Shown one piece after another: positions 5,777-7,151 of a stretch of 7,151 nucleotides of DNA; the first letter of the stretch is position 1, and the number at the start of each line of letters is the position of its first letter. Both the position numbers and the translations under genes were made by a program. Below the pieces are notes generated by a model. It was not told the DNA's origin. It searched no databases and saw nothing but the letters and a program-made list of their open reading frames with translations. Source of the stretch: Ferruginibacter sp. (lineage in GTDB: Bacteria > Bacteroidota > Bacteroidia > Chitinophagales > Chitinophagaceae); contig JANXTN010000075.1 of the NCBI GenBank assembly GCA_025352435.1, positions 1-7,151 of the forward strand, given 5' to 3'.

Positions 5777-7151
5777 TGCGTCGTCTATCCTTCTTTATAA
5801 TATTTACAAGTATAAGCACCGTTTCGTTTGCCCAGCAAAAATGGAATTTACAGTCTATTGTAAATTATGCAATGGCAAATAACATTAATGTAAAACTGCA
5901 GAATGTGCAGGCCCGCATTGCTACTATTAACCTAAACCAAAGCAAACTTTCGCAATATCCCAATGCAAATTTCAGTGCTAATACATCTGTAAATTCCGGT
6001 AACAACCAGGATCCTACAACCTTTAGCCGTATTACTCAAACCTTTTTGGTAGCAGGATTGCAATTACAAAGCAGTGCAGAAATTTTTAATTTTTACAGTA
6101 AAAGAAATACCATTGCTGCCAACTATTTTGAAGCGCAGGCAGCCAATGCATCTACAGATAAAATTAAAAATGATATAGCACTTTCTGCCGCCAATGCTTA
6201 CCTGCAAATATTGCTGGGTAAAGAGCAGGAAAATATTGCGCTTGTGCAAATTCAGCAAACACAAGCCCAACTTAATATTACCCGTAAAAAGGTTACGGCA
6301 GGCTCTTTGCCTGAATTGAACGCCTCGCAACTTGAAGCTCAGCTTGCCGCTGACAGTGTAAACTATATAAATGCCAAAGGCAATACCACTTTTAATATTC
6401 TTTCTTTAAAAGCCTTGATGAACATCGATCCATCTACATCTTTTGATGTTGATGTGCCGGCAATTGATAAAATACCCGTAGAACCAATTGCAGATTTACA
6501 GCCTGATTATGTTTTTGAAATTGCATTGAAAAACCTGCCGCAGCAAAGAGTGAATGAATTGAGACTAAAGGCCGCGGAAAAGAATGCAGCTGCCGCAAAA
6601 GGTTCTATGTATCCAACCCTCAGCACATTTGGAAGTCTTGGAAGTAATTACAACAACAAGTCCCGCAGTGTTACCGGTTTTAATCAAACAACCACTGTAA
6701 TTCCTGTGGGCACAGTAAAAGTAAATGGTACGGATTATACTGTTACTTCACCTTATACAAGCTTTAGTCCTATATCTGCTAAGAGCGGTTTTACGAATCA
6801 ACTGTCAGATAATTTTAGACAGGCAATTGGGTTAAGTTTAAGTGTCCCTCTTTTTAGTGGCGGTTCATTGCGCAGCAATTATGAAAAAAGCAAGCTCAAC
6901 ATCAATACCATTCAACTTCAAAAAGAACAGGATAATCAAAAACTAAAACAGGATATTTATCAGGCATACAATGCTGCTAGAATAGCTCTGGAAAAATACA
7001 ATGCAGGCAAAAAAAACTTAGCTATAAATGAACTGAATTTAACCTATGCAGCAAAACGTTTCGATGTAGGTATACTTGGCACTTTTGAGCTGATTACTAC
7101 GCAAAATAATCTGTTGCGGGCAAAACTTGAACTTGCACAAAGCCAGTTTGA
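5776..7151 (+). CDS. TolC-family outer-membrane efflux protein (cut by right window edge)
   Basis: These 458 codons encode an outer-membrane channel subunit of the TolC/OEP family, which forms a trimeric exit duct for efflux pumps or type I secretion with inner-membrane and adaptor partners. A signal peptide is visible (residues 1-19, cleavage SFA|QQKW). The first OEP repeat spans about 25-225 (LQSIVNYAMANNINVKL, then long alpha-helical Gln/Ala-rich stretches including AGSLPELNASQLEAQLAA). The second starts at about 245 and includes YPTLSTFGSLG (279-289), the VPLFSGG turn (357-363) and AKRFDVGILGTFELITTQNN (426-445), the family's conserved helix pattern. A Thr/Ser-rich insertion at about 292-345 lies in the region of the second beta hairpin. 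The ATG at 5776 is chosen because it puts the signal peptide at the very start. Family length suggests only a small C-terminal part is missing. Adaptor (HlyD-like) and pump genes are expected downstream, outside the window. Confidence 0.94.
   Translation, partial: MRRLSFFIIFTSISTVSFAQQKWNLQSIVNYAMANNINVKLQNVQARIATINLNQSKLSQYPNANFSANTSVNSGNNQDPTTFSRITQTFLVAGLQLQSSAEIFNFYSKRNTIAANYFEAQAANASTDKIKNDIALSAANAYLQILLGKEQENIALVQIQQTQAQLNITRKKVTAGSLPELNASQLEAQLAADSVNYINAKGNTTFNILSLKALMNIDPSTSFDVDVPAIDKIPVEPIADLQPDYVFEIALKNLPQQRVNELRLKAAEKNAAAAKGSMYPTLSTFGSLGSNYNNKSRSVTGFNQTTTVIPVGTVKVNGTDYTVTSPYTSFSPISAKSGFTNQLSDNFRQAIGLSLSVPLFSGGSLRSNYEKSKLNINTIQLQKEQDNQKLKQDIYQAYNAARIALEKYNAGKKNLAINELNLTYAAKRFDVGILGTFELITTQNNLLRAKLELAQSQF

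Noticed and set aside
5682..5882. Plus-strand TTG-started frame overlapping the TolC-family start
   Set aside because: It overlaps the signal peptide region of the TolC-family gene out of frame and has no recognisable composition or motif.
6064..6330. Minus-strand frame inside the TolC-family gene
   Set aside because: It is antisense to an OEP-family helical repeat; a shadow.

Overview
The window looks like chromosomal DNA of a member of the Bacteroidota, most likely a Chitinophagaceae-type genome. The evidence is a SusC-type TonB-linked outer-membrane protein, a LacI-type regulator divergent from it, AT-rich intergenic DNA, starts preceded by A/T-rich leaders without a Shine-Dalgarno sequence, and promoter-like elements matching the Bacteroidota -7 consensus TAnnTTTG. 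The genus assignment is inference.

Layout. (1) Positions 1-483, minus strand: the N-terminus of a SusC/RagA-like transporter (signal peptide, carboxypeptidase-regulatory-like domain, TonB box, start of the plug), cut by the left edge. (2) Positions 484-724: divergent intergenic region with two copies of a CAAACGTTTG-centred palindrome, probably operators of the adjacent regulator. (3) 725-1711, plus: LacI/GalR-family repressor. Its open frame extends 29 codons upstream through the operators, and this extension is judged not to be coding. (4) 1758-1829, minus: tRNA-Arg with anticodon CCG. (5) 1920-2513, minus: MarC-family membrane protein with a good TAnnTTTG element just upstream. (6) 2514-2817: intergenic, with a short GCGCCTTT tandem repeat and other low-information repeats. 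(7) 2818-4185 and 4194-5357, plus: an APC-family amino acid permease and a PLP-dependent Cys/Met-metabolism enzyme 8 bp apart, almost certainly one operon. (8) 5358-5775: intergenic, no convincing gene, with a 9-bp-arm inverted repeat abutting the next start. (9) 5776 to the right edge, plus: TolC-family outer-membrane efflux protein, cut by the edge.

How the genes may work together. The LacI regulator probably controls itself and perhaps the divergent SusC locus (uptake of a glycan or other polymer). The permease-PLP enzyme pair reads as an import-and-cleavage module for a sulfur amino acid or related compound. The TolC protein is probably the first gene of an efflux or secretion operon continuing to the right. 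I found no mobile element, CRISPR array or clearly novel system. The points worth a second look are the regulatory repeats and the unusual active-site surroundings of the PLP enzyme.
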